The translations under genes were made by a program, and so were the position numbers. Below are positions 17,044 to 27,911 of a DNA stretch of 64,000 bases, piece after piece; position 1 is the first letter of the stretch; each line of letters begins with the position of its first letter. Location: NCBI RefSeq assembly GCF_021021555.1, contig NZ_JAINWA010000003.1, forward strand, positions 186,001 to 250,000. Reading direction: 5' to 3'. This DNA is from Teretinema zuelzerae (GTDB lineage: Bacteria; Spirochaetota; Spirochaetia; Treponematales; Treponemataceae). The notes beneath the pieces were generated by a model. The model worked only from the letters and a program-made list of their open reading frames with translations, did no database searches and was not told the DNA's origin.

Positions 17044-18297
17044 ATGAAAAAAATCGTTATGCTGACGTATATTGCGCTGCTTGTTCCGCTCTTTTCGCAG
17101 GAAGCCGATCCTTCGATTTTACCGGACGATGCGCGTACGGAAGATTTCGACAGAACCGTACCGCCCGCTCCCGTGGTTACCGATCTTCGCGCCTCTATTT
17201 CCGAAACAGTTGTCAGCCTTTCATGGAACAGCCCGCCGACGCCCGCCGGCGGATTCGTCATTCTCAGATCGGACAAGCCGATTTCATCGATTTCATGGTT
17301 TTCGGCGGAACAGCGCGCCCGGCTCTCGCCCGACTCAACCGAATGGTCGGAAGCGATAGAACCGGGAGAATCATGGTATTACGCGGTGCTTTCCACAAAC
17401 CCCGACGGGGGAGAATTCGGCTTGTTCATCCCGGCCGGCAATTCATTGCTGATACCGGTGGCTTCAGGCGGATCCGCCGCACAAGTTCCCGCTGTCTTCT
17501 CGTCGTTCGACGTCATGACGCGAAACGAGTCCGTTATTATCACATGGAAGGCGTCCGTCCCGGGCAAACAGCTTGTGTTGTACCGTTCTACCGCTCCCTT
17601 TACCGGGATCTCCGATCTTGCTCAGGCTGTAGTGGTTGGTTCCTTCATCGACACGAACATGCCCTTCGTCGACTACCCGGTGCCGGGAATACCTTTTTTC
17701 TATGCAATGCTGGACGAGGATCTTTTACGAAGCGGGGCTATTTCATTTTTGGACGGATCGAATACGAACCGGATTCCGGTTGAAATTCCGGTTCTGTACA
17801 TCGGACTTTCCAGAAAACCGCTTCCCGCTGTGCGCCCGATGCCGCTGCCGTGGCTCAACCCCTCTCAATCGTTGGCGCGGGAAAAAATTGTATTTTCAAC
17901 GGCCACGGAGCGAATGATACGCGAGATCGCGGAAATGGCGGATCGGCAGAAAATCAAAGCGCGCATGCCCTACGTGTTTCCCGCGGAAAAGGGGCCGTTT
18001 CAGGGAGCAGGCGAAGAACTGGCTCTACGAAAAATAATCGAAACGAGTTTTATTCAATCGAATTGGGAAGATGCATGCGCTGAAATAGAAACATTTCTTT
18101 CGATACGAAGGTCTCCCGAAGTCGCCTCCCGGGCAAGGTTTTATCTCGGCCAGGCTCACTATTATTCAGGAAGACCCGAGAAAGCGCTATTGGAATTTTT
18201 GCTCATCCGTGAAAGCGTATATGAAAAATCGCAGGAATGGATTCAATATTCTCTCGAACTCATGGCCTCTTCATCGCGGAATACAGCTGCGCGATGA
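17044..18297 (+). CDS. Secreted protein with fibronectin type III-like repeats and C-terminal TPR-like end
   Basis: 417 aa with a signal peptide (KKIVMLTYIALLVPLFS). Two FnIII-like beta-sandwich segments are visible, at about 45-130 (VSLSWNSPPTPAGGFVILRS) and 155-240 (VIITWKASVPGKQLVLYRS). A helical end at about 330-410 contains a TPR-like unit (ARFYLGQAHYYSGRPEKALLEF). GGAG precedes the ATG by 7 nt. Probably periplasmic. It is convergent with the TPR gene at 18306, and the two stops are only a few nt apart. Confidence 0.6.
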   Translation: MKKIVMLTYIALLVPLFSQEADPSILPDDARTEDFDRTVPPAPVVTDLRASISETVVSLSWNSPPTPAGGFVILRSDKPISSISWFSAEQRARLSPDSTEWSEAIEPGESWYYAVLSTNPDGGEFGLFIPAGNSLLIPVASGGSAAQVPAVFSSFDVMTRNESVIITWKASVPGKQLVLYRSTAPFTGISDLAQAVVVGSFIDTNMPFVDYPVPGIPFFYAMLDEDLLRSGAISFLDGSNTNRIPVEIPVLYIGLSRKPLPAVRPMPLPWLNPSQSLAREKIVFSTATERMIREIAEMADRQKIKARMPYVFPAEKGPFQGAGEELALRKIIETSFIQSNWEDACAEIETFLSIRRSPEVASRARFYLGQAHYYSGRPEKALLEFLLIRESVYEKSQEWIQYSLELMASSSRNTAAR

Positions 18298-18305
18298 AAC
18301 GACGA

Positions 18306-20279
18306 TTATCTGATCGACCGCAATAAAGCGAACAGAGGACTTTTCATTTCTTCACCGGCAAGACGCTCGGCCGAAGCCGGATCCTTTTCTTTTTCGACCG
18401 AGGGAATAACGGTATCGCCTGCTTTTACCCGATCGAACACGCCGTTGCGATCGATCCTTCCCAAAGACACATCCTCGTCGACCTCAGCAATCGTAATTGT
18501 ACCGATTATCGACTCGGGAGCGTATTCAAGACCGAAGCCTTCATTTGAGACCCTTGCCTTCCCCGGAGCGAGAATCTCAAATTTGTCGCCTTTTTTAATT
18601 CCGTCCGTTTTTCCCAGATCAATAACCGCATCCGACTGGTATCTTCCGACGACGGCCGCGCGGACGGGAAGAGCTTGGGTGAGCGCTTGAGCCATGCGCC
18701 TGAGCGACGAGGAGTACCGATCGTTTCCGGTTCTGAACACGGTGAACCGCTCAGCCAGAGCTCCCGTTCTGGAAACATACACGTCCAGGACCAGCGAAAG
18801 GTCCTGATCGTTTTCCCTCAGCTCAAGCATGGCAAAATAATCGTCGCCGGAGGTGCGGGAAGCCCGAAAAGCTTCCGAATAGCTTTCAGACGGAATCTCT
18901 GAATATCGCACCTTGATGCGTTGATTGTAGGAAAGCGTTTCAGCCAACATGCGGGTCGTAATTTTATCCGCCTCGGGATGAAGAATATTTTCCGGGTCGG
19001 AGACGAAATACAAGCCTACCTGTATATGCGACTTCGACAAATATAACGGATCGATCTTCCATCTGTTTTGAACAGAGGATTGAAGCATTTTCTTATAAGA
19101 TTCAACCGAATCGTTCACGGTTCTGTCGCTTTTTACCAGGGACTGGATGAACTCCAGCTGTTCCACATGGCGGGATGGAAGCCCCCGCGACAACAGCAAA
19201 GAAGCATAAGACTTCCGGAGCGCTACATTGTACGGATCGATCTTCAACGCCCGGCGGAAGGAGAATAGGGACTGGTCCGAAAGGTTTTTATCGAGGAATT
19301 GATGCGCCCGGTCTCCATGCCACTTTGCCCATTTAGAACGGGAGGTATCTTCGAGGGGTGCATGGTCGATGACGAGATTTTCAAGATAGGCCCTGAGAAT
19401 CTCGTCGGAAGGATCTATTTCAACTCCGACGGCGGCTGCCCGTATCGCATCGTCGGTTCTGCCGGAAAGCTGATGCACCAATGCCTTCATATACCAGGCG
19501 TTTGAAATGTTTCTATCGCGTTCGATTCGTTTATCGCAAAGCTCGGAAACTTCCGCATACCTTTTTTGAGAAAATAATAGAGCGGAGAGAAGTTCTTCGG
19601 CTTCTTCATACTCTGGCTTAAGGGCAAGGGCCGATCTAAGCCTGTTTTCTGCCTCTCCGTATTGGCCGTCCCTTGCTGCGAGATACCCGGCTATGTAAAA
19701 CACTTGAGGATTTTCGCCGTGAAAACGCAGGGCTTTTTGAATGTAGTCCCGGGCAAGTTCGCCCTTGCCGCTTTCAAGGCTCACGAGCGCGAGGGATAGC
19801 AAGGCCTTTCTGTTTTCAGGCTGTCGGTGCAGGGCTTCCTGATACAGGCCTGCAGCGCTCGACGTGCGTCCCAAGGCTAATTCGATTTCTGCTTTGCCGA
19901 ACCTTGCTTGAACATCGTTCGGCCAAATCGTAAGGATTCGGGAAAAAAGAACGCGTGCATCGTCAAGTTTTCCCAAACCTACCAGATTGAACGCCTTCAG
20001 ATTCAGCAGCATCGGATCGTCCTTGCCGAATCGCGCCGCCTTTTCTATCTGATCGAGCGATTGAACGAACTCTCCCAATGAGTAGAAGCATTCGGCCAAA
20101 CCTGCATATGATTCCTTATGGTTCGGATTGACGCGCAGCGATTCTTGATATGCCTCGATCGCTGAATACCAATCCTCGCTGTCCTGATAACGACGGGCTC
20201 TTTCGAACAAATCAACCGCGTCGGCTGCGATTACCGAGCATAACATCGATAGAAAGAACAGAGCGATCAGTCGTTTCAC
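18306..20279 (-). CDS. Large periplasmic TPR protein
   Basis: 657 aa, GTG start with AAGGAAGG upstream. Signal peptide (RLIALFFLSMLCSVIAADA), then about ten tetratricopeptide repeats to residue 340 (e.g. AIEAYQESLRVNPNHKESYAGLAECFYSLGEF). A C-terminal beta-rich portion (about 400-640) contains a GIKKGDKFEILAPGK stretch like those of secreted treponemal proteins. TPRs mediate protein contacts; the partner is unknown. Last gene of the phoH-HD-ybeY-corC-TPR group, 4 nt after corC. Confidence 0.7.
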   Translation of the reverse strand: MKRLIALFFLSMLCSVIAADAVDLFERARRYQDSEDWYSAIEAYQESLRVNPNHKESYAGLAECFYSLGEFVQSLDQIEKAARFGKDDPMLLNLKAFNLVGLGKLDDARVLFSRILTIWPNDVQARFGKAEIELALGRTSSAAGLYQEALHRQPENRKALLSLALVSLESGKGELARDYIQKALRFHGENPQVFYIAGYLAARDGQYGEAENRLRSALALKPEYEEAEELLSALLFSQKRYAEVSELCDKRIERDRNISNAWYMKALVHQLSGRTDDAIRAAAVGVEIDPSDEILRAYLENLVIDHAPLEDTSRSKWAKWHGDRAHQFLDKNLSDQSLFSFRRALKIDPYNVALRKSYASLLLSRGLPSRHVEQLEFIQSLVKSDRTVNDSVESYKKMLQSSVQNRWKIDPLYLSKSHIQVGLYFVSDPENILHPEADKITTRMLAETLSYNQRIKVRYSEIPSESYSEAFRASRTSGDDYFAMLELRENDQDLSLVLDVYVSRTGALAERFTVFRTGNDRYSSSLRRMAQALTQALPVRAAVVGRYQSDAVIDLGKTDGIKKGDKFEILAPGKARVSNEGFGLEYAPESIIGTITIAEVDEDVSLGRIDRNGVFDRVKAGDTVIPSVEKEKDPASAERLAGEEMKSPLFALLRSIR

Positions 20280-20283
20280 GGAA

Positions 20284-21066
20284 TCAACCTTCCTTTTGCT
20301 TCGCTATTTTCACCGTATTTATTCTATGTCCGTCCATATCCTGGATGACGAAATCGAAGTTCTTCCATGAAACCTTCTCGAATTTTACCGGGATTTTCCC
20401 GAACAGATCGAAAACGAAACCGCCGAGCGTGTCGAACTCGTTTTCAGGAAACTCCTCTCCGAGAATCGGAGACAATTCGTCGAGATTCATGCGGGCGTCG
20501 CACAGCCACGAGCCCTCGCCTATCGAAAGGATATCCTCGCGTTCGTTGTCGAATTCGTCCTGAATGTCTCCGACGATTTCTTCGATGATGTCCTCCATGC
20601 AGACTATGCCTGAAACGCCGCCGTACTCGTCGACGGCGATCGCGATATGGACATGCCGTCTTTTAAATTCCCGCAGAAGGGAGTCTATGCGTTTCGATTC
20701 GGGAACGAAAAAAGGCTTGCGTACAATTTTCTCAAGCTCGATCGGTTCCTTACGCGATGACAGCTTGATGAGATCTTTCACATAGAGCACGCCGATGACG
20801 TTGTCGATGGAATCCCTGTACACGGGGAATCTCGAATGGCCGCTCTCGGCTACTCGGGTCAACAGTTCGTCTCCCGAAGTTTCAAAGGGCAGAAAATCCA
20901 CGTCGATTCTCGGAATCATTACTTCTTTGACAGACGTCTCCGATAGATCTACGATTCCCTTGATCATATCGCGTTTTTCTTCGTTTAAATTTTCGGCTAT
21001 GCTTTCTTTGAGATCCAGCACCGGATCTGCATTCTTTTTGTTTTTAAAAAAAGCGCGAATGTCCAT
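20284..21066 (-). CDS. CBS-domain/CorC-HlyC family protein
   Basis: 260 aa. Two CBS motifs (about 60-115 with VMIPRIDVDFLPFETSGDELL and 120-180 with VHIAIAVDEYGGVSGIVCMEDIIEEIVGDIQDE) are followed by a CorC/HlyC C-terminal domain (SWLCDARMNLDELSPILGEEFPE). CorC-type proteins are linked to magnesium/cobalt efflux and bind adenosine nucleotides through CBS. It lacks the membrane DUF21 domain, like E. coli CorC (YbeX), and, as in E. coli, follows ybeY directly (TAATG overlap). Confidence 0.85.
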   Translation of the reverse strand: MDIRAFFKNKKNADPVLDLKESIAENLNEEKRDMIKGIVDLSETSVKEVMIPRIDVDFLPFETSGDELLTRVAESGHSRFPVYRDSIDNVIGVLYVKDLIKLSSRKEPIELEKIVRKPFFVPESKRIDSLLREFKRRHVHIAIAVDEYGGVSGIVCMEDIIEEIVGDIQDEFDNEREDILSIGEGSWLCDARMNLDELSPILGEEFPENEFDTLGGFVFDLFGKIPVKFEKVSWKNFDFVIQDMDGHRINTVKIAKQKEG

Positions 21067-21536
21067 TACGATTCACCAACCAATGATATCGAAGAAAAAC
21101 CGGAGAGCAGGTGCTCCTGGAATTGAAGCATTTCCTGTTCCGGAGAATTGTCCGCATGATCCATGCCGTCCAGGTGCAGAATGCCGTGGACGAGGAGCCG
21201 TTTGAGTTCGTCGTTCATCGACACGTTGAATTCCTCGCAATTCCGGGCAAGGGCGTCTACGCTGATCACGATGTCTCCGGCGTTGAACCAGGTAACCTCG
21301 TCGTCGTCGATGTACTCGTCTCCCTGTTCGAATGAAAGAACGTCCGTCGGACCTTCTATATCCCTGAAGCGCTTGTTGAGATCGGCGATAAAGGGGTCAT
21401 GGCAGAACAATACCGACAACTCCCACTGATCGATATCGAGACGATTGAACACTTTCTGAATAAATGGTTCAACCCCGGTTATCCAAACAGGTTCAGCAAG
21501 CGCTTCGTCCGACGATACTTCGATCTTGTTACTCAT
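21066..21536 (-). CDS. ybeY: Endoribonuclease YbeY
   Basis: 156 aa metal-dependent RNase for 16S rRNA 3' maturation and ribosome quality control. The zinc motif H-G-x-L-H-L-x-G-x-D-H is complete (VHGILHLDGMDH), preceded by the LSFEQGDEY and GDIVISVD strands. It overlaps the HD-protein stop by 8 nt and the corC start by TAATG. Gene order phoH - HD - ybeY - corC is the usual one. Confidence 0.95.
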   Translation of the reverse strand: MSNKIEVSSDEALAEPVWITGVEPFIQKVFNRLDIDQWELSVLFCHDPFIADLNKRFRDIEGPTDVLSFEQGDEYIDDDEVTWFNAGDIVISVDALARNCEEFNVSMNDELKRLLVHGILHLDGMDHADNSPEQEMLQFQEHLLSGFSSISLVGES

Positions 21537-23790
21537 TTCTTTTCCCTTTACCGATTAGGTCTTTTATCTTTTGTTCCTGGGCATCCGGATCTTTTTGGTT
21601 CGGATACTCGATTCTTGAATGATAATATCCGGCCAGAATATTCACAAATGTTCGCGTTATGATTCCGATGTCGCGGAATGTCAATTCAGAGGAATCCAAT
21701 TGATGGGCGTTGATCTTCTGTGAAATTAGCTCTCCGATGAATTTCTCCAAACGCGGAACGGACGGCTTGTCCAATGTGCGGCACGCGGCTTCTACGACGT
21801 CCGCCAGCATGACGACGGCGGACTCCTTCGTTTTAGGAGGATTTCCGGGATACGTGAAATCTTCGGGATCGACTGAATCGTCAAGCTTCTTCGCTTCGTT
21901 ATAAAAATAGGTGATCAGGCTGTTGCCGTGGTGTTCGGAGATAATATCGATGATTTCTCTGGGGAGCCGCAGCTGGCGCGCTTTTTCGATGCCCTGCTTC
22001 ACATGGCTGCGGATGACTGTCGCCGATAGCCTCGGATTGATGTCCAGGTGCTTATTGTAATCCGTTTGATTTTCGACGAAATATTCGCTTTGATCCATTT
22101 TTCCGATGTCGTGATAATACGCCCCGACTCGCGCGATGAGGGGATCGGCGCCTATTTCGCGGCACGCGCTCTCTGCCAGAGTCGCTACCATGATGGAATG
22201 ATTATACGTCCCGGAAACCGAGAGCAGCATTTTTTTCATGATGGGAGAATTAAGATCGGAAAACTCCATCAATCTGAAGCTGCTCGAAGTATTTAAAAGA
22301 GATTCGATGATCGGCAAAAAACCGAGCACGAATATGCCGCTCATGAATCCGTTTATCGAAGATCCGAATACCGGAGTCCACGCATCCCTCGATGAGGAGG
22401 GAAATACAACGCTTAAAAAGACAACAAGAAGAGGATTCAATACTGCGAGAATACAGGCAGATTTAACAAGATCGATGCGCTTTCCCGATACCCGCATCAC
22501 CGCGATGCCGCTGATGCCAGAAAACAGGGAAAACAAGGCGGGAGCCAGAGTGAAATTCGAGGCGATCAAAGATCCGCACGCCAAAATCACGGAGAACAGC
22601 ACGGCGACGCGCTGATTTATCAATATAGTCACCAGCATGGCGATCATGGCCGACGGAATGATCATAACCATATCCAGGGGAAGGGAGAAAAAGTGAATTC
22701 TCCCCGCGATGAGAACGATCAGATAATTGAGGGAAAAGAAGACGCATAAAAGAACTATCGTCCGGAACTCGGCCAACTCCTGGGGAAGCGCGGTGAAAAA
22801 CATATAAAAGGACAAGAAAATAGTAAGAAGCAGAAACAGCAAGGAACCGCTGAATTGGCGTATATCTATGTATACGCCTGAATTAGCAAGCGCGTGAAGC
22901 TGGCGGAAGCTTTCATCAGTTATAATGAAACCCCTTTTGATTATTTTCTGGCCCTTTTGGAGAACAACCAGCACAGGCTGAACCTGGCGGATAGCGGCTT
23001 CCAGCTTAGCTTCGCTTTCGTCCGCCTGATACACCAGGTTTTCAGAGACGAAGGGTAAAAAGAGCGGCATAATCAAATCTGCCAGTTCAGTTTTTTTCTG
23101 CATGAGAGAAAGAGACTTCACGACATAGGACCGTAAACCGTCTCTGGTCAGCAAAGTCTTGATCGGCACTTCCTGCCGTTCGACACGGTCGTTTCGCGAC
23201 CGAACGACCTCAACCTCAAGTTCGTTGAAACGCTCCATGCCCGCATCGGGAAAGGCCGTGACGCCCTCATTAACAAGCTGCTTAAAAAGACTTCGCGCAG
23301 TCAACAGCACGTCATCCCTGTTTTGAGCCGAGAACAGTTTTTTTGCCTCTTTCTGTTCAAGAATGCCGGGATATTCCTGTTGAAGATTCAGCATGAACTG
23401 ATCAAATTGGCGGTACTCGTTGAACGATTGCGTTAAAAACAGAGCGAAGGATGAAAAATTATTCTGCATCGACGCGGAGAGCGCGTTGTCGTATCGGAAA
23501 ACGGCAGTTATCAGTTTTTGCCTGGCTTCCCGGCGTATTCTGGTGGCGTTTTCGTCTACGAAGGATATTTCACGGGACGTGGTAACGTCTCGTTCTGCGA
23601 CTTTACCTACCTCGAAATCCAGCAGATTCACCTGCCGGAAGCCGTTCATTTCCAGAAAGCTGAAATACGTCGCAAACGCCAATATCGCAAACACCGAAGA
23701 GAAGAGTATCAGCAACGCTAATTTCGCGCGTATCGTTTGCACTGCAAGAGAAATCAAATGTGCGAAAAGGCTATTTTTTTTCTTGTTCAT
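21529..23790 (-). CDS. Membrane 7TM-HD phosphohydrolase (PgpH-like)
   Basis: 753 aa. An N-terminal helix (about 20-45) is followed by a large extracytoplasmic domain. Then come seven transmembrane helices (about 315-500: LLFLLLTIFLSFYMFF, TIVLLCVFFSLNYLIVL, MIAMLVTILINQRV and others) and a cytoplasmic HD domain at about 540-700 with HSIMVATLAESACREIGADPLIARVGAYYHDIGK and ISEHHGNSL. This is the 7TMR-HDED plus HD layout of PgpH, which degrades cyclic di-AMP in Listeria. The nucleotide substrate here is inferred. Confidence 0.85.
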   Translation of the reverse strand: MNKKKNSLFAHLISLAVQTIRAKLALLILFSSVFAILAFATYFSFLEMNGFRQVNLLDFEVGKVAERDVTTSREISFVDENATRIRREARQKLITAVFRYDNALSASMQNNFSSFALFLTQSFNEYRQFDQFMLNLQQEYPGILEQKEAKKLFSAQNRDDVLLTARSLFKQLVNEGVTAFPDAGMERFNELEVEVVRSRNDRVERQEVPIKTLLTRDGLRSYVVKSLSLMQKKTELADLIMPLFLPFVSENLVYQADESEAKLEAAIRQVQPVLVVLQKGQKIIKRGFIITDESFRQLHALANSGVYIDIRQFSGSLLFLLLTIFLSFYMFFTALPQELAEFRTIVLLCVFFSLNYLIVLIAGRIHFFSLPLDMVMIIPSAMIAMLVTILINQRVAVLFSVILACGSLIASNFTLAPALFSLFSGISGIAVMRVSGKRIDLVKSACILAVLNPLLVVFLSVVFPSSSRDAWTPVFGSSINGFMSGIFVLGFLPIIESLLNTSSSFRLMEFSDLNSPIMKKMLLSVSGTYNHSIMVATLAESACREIGADPLIARVGAYYHDIGKMDQSEYFVENQTDYNKHLDINPRLSATVIRSHVKQGIEKARQLRLPREIIDIISEHHGNSLITYFYNEAKKLDDSVDPEDFTYPGNPPKTKESAVVMLADVVEAACRTLDKPSVPRLEKFIGELISQKINAHQLDSSELTFRDIGIITRTFVNILAGYYHSRIEYPNQKDPDAQEQKIKDLIGKGKRNE

Positions 23791-24706
23791 ATGCCTGTAT
23801 TATTTTTTTGACCAAGGGATGGCGGATGACATCGCGATTCTCCATCTGAACTATACCAATCTCAGGTATATTTCGTAAAAGATCAAGGGCATGAGACAAA
23901 CCCCCGCTCATTCTCCCGGGCAGATCGGTCTGGCTTGGATCTCCGGTTATTATCGCTCGGGATCCTTCCCCGAGCCGGGTTAAGAACATCTTCATTTGCT
24001 CAGGTGTAGCGTTCTGGGCTTCGTCCAGAATTACCACGCAATGATCCAGGGTTCTGCCGCGCATATACGCCAGGGGAGCCATCTCGATCATCCGCGAATC
24101 TTCCATTTTACGCAAAATTTCCGGCGGAAGAAGGGTCTCCATCGAATCGTACAGCGGTCGAAGATAGGGACTCAGCTTCTGCTCAAGGTCGCCGGGGAGA
24201 AAACCGAGGCTCTCGCCTGCTTCGACGACAGGCCTGGTCAGAACCATCTTCCTCGCCTGCCTCGACAAGACAAGACGAAGAGCTTCCGCTACCGCGATAA
24301 AGGTTTTTCCCGTTCCGGCTGGTCCAACCGCGAATACTATTTCGTTCCGTTGAAGCCGCTGAATCAATTCGGCCTGTTTTACGGTTTTAGGATAGACGCG
24401 TTTAATTCCATGGGGAATCTGGATGTACGCCTCCTCGGAAGGCGTTTCGTGCTCTAAGGACGATACGAGCGCCGCGATCATATCGGGACAGGGAGTTTCC
24501 GTGTATGACGAAATAAGCCTCTCGACGATAATCTGAAATTTCCTGCAAACGGACTCGTCAGATGAAGCGACGCTCAGTTCATTACCCCGAGAGACAACCG
24601 GCGCTCCAAGATAGTCTTCAATCGCGCGCAGATTGCCGTCGTTGACGCCGCACAATGAAAAAAGACGTTCCTGATCGCCTACGACAATCGTGTATCCAGT
24701 ATCCAA
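23771..24706 (-). CDS. phoH: PhoH-like ATPase
   Basis: 311 aa with Walker A FAVGPAGTGKTFIAVAEAL (about residue 130), the VEAGESLGFLPGDLEQKLSPYLRPLYD segment and Walker B VVILDEAQNATPEQMKMFLTRLG with GDPSQTDLP. PhoH proteins are RNA-linked ATPases next to ybeY in most bacteria. Start taken as TTG at 24706 with GAGG 7 nt upstream; no ATG fits. Its end overlaps the HD gene by 20 nt. First gene of this group. Confidence 0.92.
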   Translation of the reverse strand: MDTGYTIVVGDQERLFSLCGVNDGNLRAIEDYLGAPVVSRGNELSVASSDESVCRKFQIIVERLISSYTETPCPDMIAALVSSLEHETPSEEAYIQIPHGIKRVYPKTVKQAELIQRLQRNEIVFAVGPAGTGKTFIAVAEALRLVLSRQARKMVLTRPVVEAGESLGFLPGDLEQKLSPYLRPLYDSMETLLPPEILRKMEDSRMIEMAPLAYMRGRTLDHCVVILDEAQNATPEQMKMFLTRLGEGSRAIITGDPSQTDLPGRMSGGLSHALDLLRNIPEIGIVQMENRDVIRHPLVKKIIQAYEQEKK

Positions 24707-24764
24707 ATGAACCTCGTTTCAGAAGTGTACATAGAAGAACCGAGCACCGTCAAGGAGTCTTTCT

Positions 24765-27700
24765 TCATTCATCGGTTTCGTCCGTGGTATTCAAGGAAAA
24801 CACCCCTTTTTCGGATGTCACCGTCGTTTTTATGTCGGATATGGGTTTCCACTGAACGACGAAGGTGATGATCGGGGTGAATTCGTATCGATAGCCGCCG
24901 TCGGTTTGAAGCTCAGGCTTGACGGACACCTTGAGATTCGCGGTCCAGTCATGAAGATAATGAGTCATTTCCATGCTCAGGCTCTTAAGTTTATAGCCGG
25001 TAGCTGTTCTATCCTGTTCGTTCCAGAAATTAAATGATTTGACTAGATCCGTAACCAAATTTGTTTCGCCCGGAAGCGGCGCGGGAAGATCCATCCAATC
25101 CTGAAAATAGCGCGCGATTTCCGAGTTTCTGCTGGTGGAACTGAACGACAAATCGAGGAATTCATATATTTTGAACGTAATAGTAGGGACGAAATCGAAG
25201 GAACTTTCCGTCAGTTTAAGAAGATTGAATTTGACGTTGGTGGATACCTTCGCCTGCAGAGATACCCGGTTTTTCCAAAGATTCAAGGACAGGGGTTTTG
25301 CGCTGTTCGTGTAGGAAAGCCCCGCCGCGGAAGGAAGAAATTCTTTTTCGTCAGCGCTCAGCTTCCATCCTGAACCGGCTACCAGCTCGTAGGGAACCGT
25401 ATTCGTAAAAGTGTAAAACGCAGACGCGCCGTTCTTTGAAAGTGAAAAATGAAGCCGCGAGGGTTCGTCGCCTTGAAGGTCATAGGCATATTCCTGTCCG
25501 GCTTTTACTCCGAACGGCAGAGTCCAGGTTAAAGACGCTTTAAACGGATCCCACAACCAATCGTCTTCGTCGTCGACCGTCTTTTCATACAATTTCGAGC
25601 TGAACGACGCATTCAAAAAGGAAGTAGCGAAAGCCGCCGTGCCGGTCCAGGATTCGAGCAAAGGAGGGAGATTGCTGACCAAAGTGAATTTCTGATCATA
25701 GCCTCCGAGCTTCGCTCCGATGACCGCTGTGGCGGAATGAACATCGATGAAATCCTTCTCCCATTCAAGAGGCTTGGTTTCCCATTCAGGTTCATCGACC
25801 GTGCCGGTGAACTCGGATTTTATAAGATCGCCGGTAAAATTCCAGGCAAACGATACGGGCTTCAACACGGCATGCCTGTTAAGCGGAACGCACTTTACGG
25901 ATGAGGAATTCTCGACAGTGTAGGTGCTTGCCTTATAATCGACAAGCTTAACCGTGTTTTTTTTCGCTTCGGTGTCGTACACTTCATCCGAAAGCCAGGG
26001 ATGGTCCTGGCGAGTCCCGTTAAGGGAAACCGACGAAGAAACGTCTAAAAAGTTCTGATCGTAAGACCAAGCCCCCTTGAGAGCGCCGGTCGCCTTAGCC
26101 TGATAATAAATCGATGAGTACGTGTTCCATCCGATTTCATCGGGAGACTCCCAATCCGTCGGATTATACCTTATTTCCTGAACAACCGAAGGGTCGACAT
26201 TCCAGGTCACAGACCACGCTGATTGCCCGGAAGACGAAGTAATCGCAGAAGTTCCTGTGGTGCCGGCGGCAGGAATGAATCTTTCCGCCTCGGTCTTGTC
26301 AGGCGCTTTCTGAGCGGAAAGCGTATCGTCAGGTTCTGCTGAACTGTCAGTGAAAGGATTCTCCAGCGAACCGATGTCCGGCTTCTCCTTCTCCGCCTCT
26401 TTTTTCTTTGGACTCCGGGTCTTTGAAGAAGAGATAAGAGTACCAGCTAAGGCCGCCTTGAATTCCGGCTTAATCATTTCAGGATAAAAGAATCTCCGCT
26501 CCGGAGAATACGACGATTCCGACCCGGTTATCGTCGCGTTCGGCTTTGAATTGAAAGAGAGAAGCCCGGAAAAAGAAGATATCGAAAAAGTCGTCAACCA
26601 GGGAGCCGCAAAACTCACATCAGGTTGAACCGACCCGTTCAGGTTCCAGGAAAACGAAGTTTCCTGGCTGATGGAAGATCCGGACGCAAGCTCCGCCTGA
26701 TCCGTAAGCAGGGTGAACCAGTTCAAATCTTCGCTTCTATCGAGAAAGTCCTGTTTGAAAAAAGGATCCGATATCAGAGGCAGCGTTGCCGTGAGCCGAA
26801 ACGGTTTTTTATCGAAAGTCAGGGATAGATTTGCCCGATACCTGAACGGCAATTCGTTCCCGAAAAACCATCCCGAATTCCAGTATTCAGTTCCTGTTGA
26901 ATCGTACGTACTGTAAAACAAACCTGAAGACGGTGGGAACAGGGTTCTCGAAAATCCGGCATATCCGGAAAACGAAAGGCTTTTAATCAAACCGGTGCCG
27001 GAGAAGGATCCGTCGGCTCCGGTCATATATCCCAGTGATGAGTACGTATCGGCGACTATTTTGAAATAGTCCGACGAGGTCGACTTTGCGTCGGATTCAA
27101 GGTTTCGCAGAAACAACCCTTCGCGCTTCTGTTCTTTCAGCGTATCGCTTTGCAAAAAGTCCGAAAATGATGTTCCCGACGTTGTCGAACTCTTCGCCGC
27201 GATCGGTTTTCGTCCGTACAAATAGGTCGAAGTTTGAACAAAGTACCCCTCCCGGTTGCGGAAACCGAATACGGGATGAAAGATCATTTCGTCGGAGGGA
27301 TAGTAAAATGCGGGGATGTAGAAAACAGGCAAGGGGCCGATGAAGAAAATGCCGTTCAATATGGCGATCTCGTTTCCCGGCAAGAGCCAGATGCGCGACG
27401 CGTTTATTGACCAATGCGGATTGTCTGCGTCGCAGGTCGTCAGAACGCCGTTCTTAAACGCCATCGTCGTGCTCGAGTCGCGACCGGAAATTTCTGCCTG
27501 TATGATGTACGGATCGGATTTAGCCTTTCCGGTCTCCTGGGTCACCGCGCCTGAAAGGAAAACGCCTTCCTGTTTTTTTATATCGAAACGGAGCGCCTGA
27601 CCCTTGAATTTCTGAGAGCCTGATTTTCCGGTTGTATGTTCGTAGGTGACGTTGCCGCGCGCTTCAAGCATGTCTTTGTTTTTATCGTAGGTGACTTCGT

Positions 27701-27911
27701 CGGCGCCGATCTTGGAAACAGAGGTTCCCTCGGTAACGACAATCTTGACGTCTCCCCTAAACCGGATGAGCTCGCGGTCTTTCGACGAGCCGTCTTGAGA
27801 ATCTGAAATATATTCCGTAGATCTTGCGGATTCGATCGTAACGGTGCGGTCGGCCGCCGAAACGGCGGAAGCGCAGACGACCGCAAGCGCCAGGATAATG
27901 CGGAGCTTCAT
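24765..27911 (-). CDS. LPS-assembly protein LptD/OstA-like outer-membrane protein
   Basis: 1,048 aa. Signal peptide ([18 protein letters not shown]), an N-terminal OstA/LptA-like beta-jellyroll (about 25-180: [40 protein letters not shown]), then a very long beta-strand-rich domain that can form the outer-membrane barrel, and a C-terminal strand run. A low-complexity K/E/P stretch lies near 505-540. Treponemes keep LptD-like proteins although some lack classical LPS, so the lipid substrate is open. The start at 27911 overlaps the uvrA stop by ATGA. Confidence 0.82.
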   Translation of the reverse strand: MKLRIILALAVVCASAVSAADRTVTIESARSTEYISDSQDGSSKDRELIRFRGDVKIVVTEGTSVSKIGADEVTYDKNKDMLEARGNVTYEHTTGKSGSQKFKGQALRFDIKKQEGVFLSGAVTQETGKAKSDPYIIQAEISGRDSSTTMAFKNGVLTTCDADNPHWSINASRIWLLPGNEIAILNGIFFIGPLPVFYIPAFYYPSDEMIFHPVFGFRNREGYFVQTSTYLYGRKPIAAKSSTTSGTSFSDFLQSDTLKEQKREGLFLRNLESDAKSTSSDYFKIVADTYSSLGYMTGADGSFSGTGLIKSLSFSGYAGFSRTLFPPSSGLFYSTYDSTGTEYWNSGWFFGNELPFRYRANLSLTFDKKPFRLTATLPLISDPFFKQDFLDRSEDLNWFTLLTDQAELASGSSISQETSFSWNLNGSVQPDVSFAAPWLTTFSISSFSGLLSFNSKPNATITGSESSYSPERRFFYPEMIKPEFKAALAGTLISSSKTRSPKKKEAEKEKPDIGSLENPFTDSSAEPDDTLSAQKAPDKTEAERFIPAAGTTGTSAITSSSGQSAWSVTWNVDPSVVQEIRYNPTDWESPDEIGWNTYSSIYYQAKATGALKGAWSYDQNFLDVSSSVSLNGTRQDHPWLSDEVYDTEAKKNTVKLVDYKASTYTVENSSSVKCVPLNRHAVLKPVSFAWNFTGDLIKSEFTGTVDEPEWETKPLEWEKDFIDVHSATAVIGAKLGGYDQKFTLVSNLPPLLESWTGTAAFATSFLNASFSSKLYEKTVDDEDDWLWDPFKASLTWTLPFGVKAGQEYAYDLQGDEPSRLHFSLSKNGASAFYTFTNTVPYELVAGSGWKLSADEKEFLPSAAGLSYTNSAKPLSLNLWKNRVSLQAKVSTNVKFNLLKLTESSFDFVPTITFKIYEFLDLSFSSTSRNSEIARYFQDWMDLPAPLPGETNLVTDLVKSFNFWNEQDRTATGYKLKSLSMEMTHYLHDWTANLKVSVKPELQTDGGYRYEFTPIITFVVQWKPISDIKTTVTSEKGVFSLNTTDETDE